Part shown: in pieces, positions 63,390-64,000 of the stretch | How the letters are laid out: each line of letters starts with the position of its first letter | Numbering within the stretch: position 1 is the stretch's first letter | Source of the DNA: Siphonodentalium dalli | Taxonomy: Eukaryota > Mollusca > Scaphopoda > Gadilida > Siphonodentaliidae | Assembly: GCA_032622095.1 (NCBI GenBank) | Contig: CP136064.1 | Location: 134,051,129-134,115,128, forward strand | DNA length: 64,000 nucleotides | Reading direction: 5' to 3' | Notes under the pieces: generated by a model | The model's input: the letters and a program-made list of their open reading frames with translations, nothing else | Database searches by the model: none | Told to the model about the DNA's origin: nothing | Translations under genes and position numbers: made by a program

Positions 63390-64000
63390 GGGATGTGGCT
63401 AGAGGGTTTCCGTTGGGGGTGTCCACCTTTGGAATTTCCAACTGCACACCCCCCCCCCCTCTTGAGTCAGAATCAGACCGAACACAAGTTTTGCATAATT
63501 CCATTTGCACACCCCCTTCCACCTCAGTGTTTAGGCCTAATATCCTATATCTTCATAAACCATGGTTCTATATTCCCGGTATGAGAACATTCAGATATAT
63601 TAACCTGAAACATTGCATAAATCCTAACATCTAGTGGTCTAACTCCATACAAATGCACACGGCTACGGACAAGAGACCACGACACACCGAGCTGACCATC
63701 GTTGTTCGGCCGGTGTGAGAAAATTTTGAAATTTGAACAAGAAAATCACAAATCATAGCATCCAGACTGGCCCCAACTAAAGCTTTCCTATAGTGTTGGA
63801 AATTTCAAACCTCATACTCCGCCTCAGGTTGGAAAATTCTCCAACTGATGACCACAAGTTTGATCAAATGTAATAAAATATTGTTAAAATTATTAGCATT
63901 TTTGTATTGGCCACAGGGGAGAGACAGTGACACACCGGGCCGACCATGGTTCGGCCCGGTGTGGGATTTTTTTTTAATCTGAACAAGAAAATCGCAAAAT
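63390..64000. repeat. Start of a ~245-bp repeat, runs off the window
   Basis: 'gacacaccgggccgaccat', 'cggcccggtgtgggattttt' and 'gaacaagaaaatc' occur near 63680 and again near 63925, with a cytosine run near 63452. Each has a CACACCGGGCCGA/TCGGCCCGGTGTG dyad. Confidence 0.55.

Noticed and set aside
1..64000. CRISPR arrays, operons, tRNA and rRNA genes
   Set aside because: Regular short repeats here are diverged minisatellites in a eukaryotic intron. No tRNA-like T-loop/anticodon arrangement or rRNA segment was recognised.

Overview
The window is eukaryotic nuclear DNA from a repeat-rich invertebrate, most likely a mollusc or another aquatic lophotrochozoan. It is AT-rich, has GT-AG introns of up to about 14.5 kb, and is packed with transposable elements. 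Several elements are types I associate with molluscs: a LINE with a 2A-like motif and a PHD finger, a Penelope-like element with a GIY-YIG domain, and 'ggacggacgg...cttcgtctcaggtgagcta' repeats. The organism call is an inference from repeat content and protein style; no marker gene settles it.

One host gene is recognised with confidence. It is ATAD3 (ATAD3A orthologue; mitochondrial inner-membrane AAA+ ATPase), on the minus strand. Eight coding exons run from the start codon at 61826 down to 9316. Together they encode residues 1-315, with all phases matching: a proline-rich N-terminus, a long coiled coil and the membrane segment. The AAA+ half must lie beyond base 1. Almost everything else is ATAD3 intron or upstream flank, filled with mobile DNA.

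Layout: 1-9.3 kb (intron 8) holds tandem arrays, an ACTAG-ended repeat family, a decayed Penelope-like element and a foldback element. 9.4-16.4 kb (intron 7) holds a LINE with a 2A-like motif, split by a 4.35-kb foldback element. 16.5-28.3 kb (intron 6) holds tandem repeats, hAT-type elements, palindromic repeats, a hAT-transposase pseudogene and a TTAA MITE. 28.4-31.5 kb (intron 5) holds a 2.2-kb TTAA-flanked element. 31.7-37.7 kb (intron 4) holds a decayed LINE reverse transcriptase and a young, complete LTR element whose only gene is a 314-residue chromodomain protein. 39.8-54.3 kb (intron 2) holds a 3.7-kb foldback, a broken cysteine-rich element gene and three hAT-type insertions with 8-bp target duplications, one containing a nested 5'-CAC element. 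54.4-61.6 kb (intron 1) holds a hairpin MITE and a 650-bp inverted duplication with a candidate terminal exon. 61.8-64 kb is the upstream flank.

The main candidate for something undescribed is the chromodomain-only LTR element at 34298-36627. It has about 99% identical LTRs, a 4-bp target duplication, a polypurine tract, a candidate primer site and an intact ORF, but no visible gag zinc knuckle, protease, reverse transcriptase or integrase.
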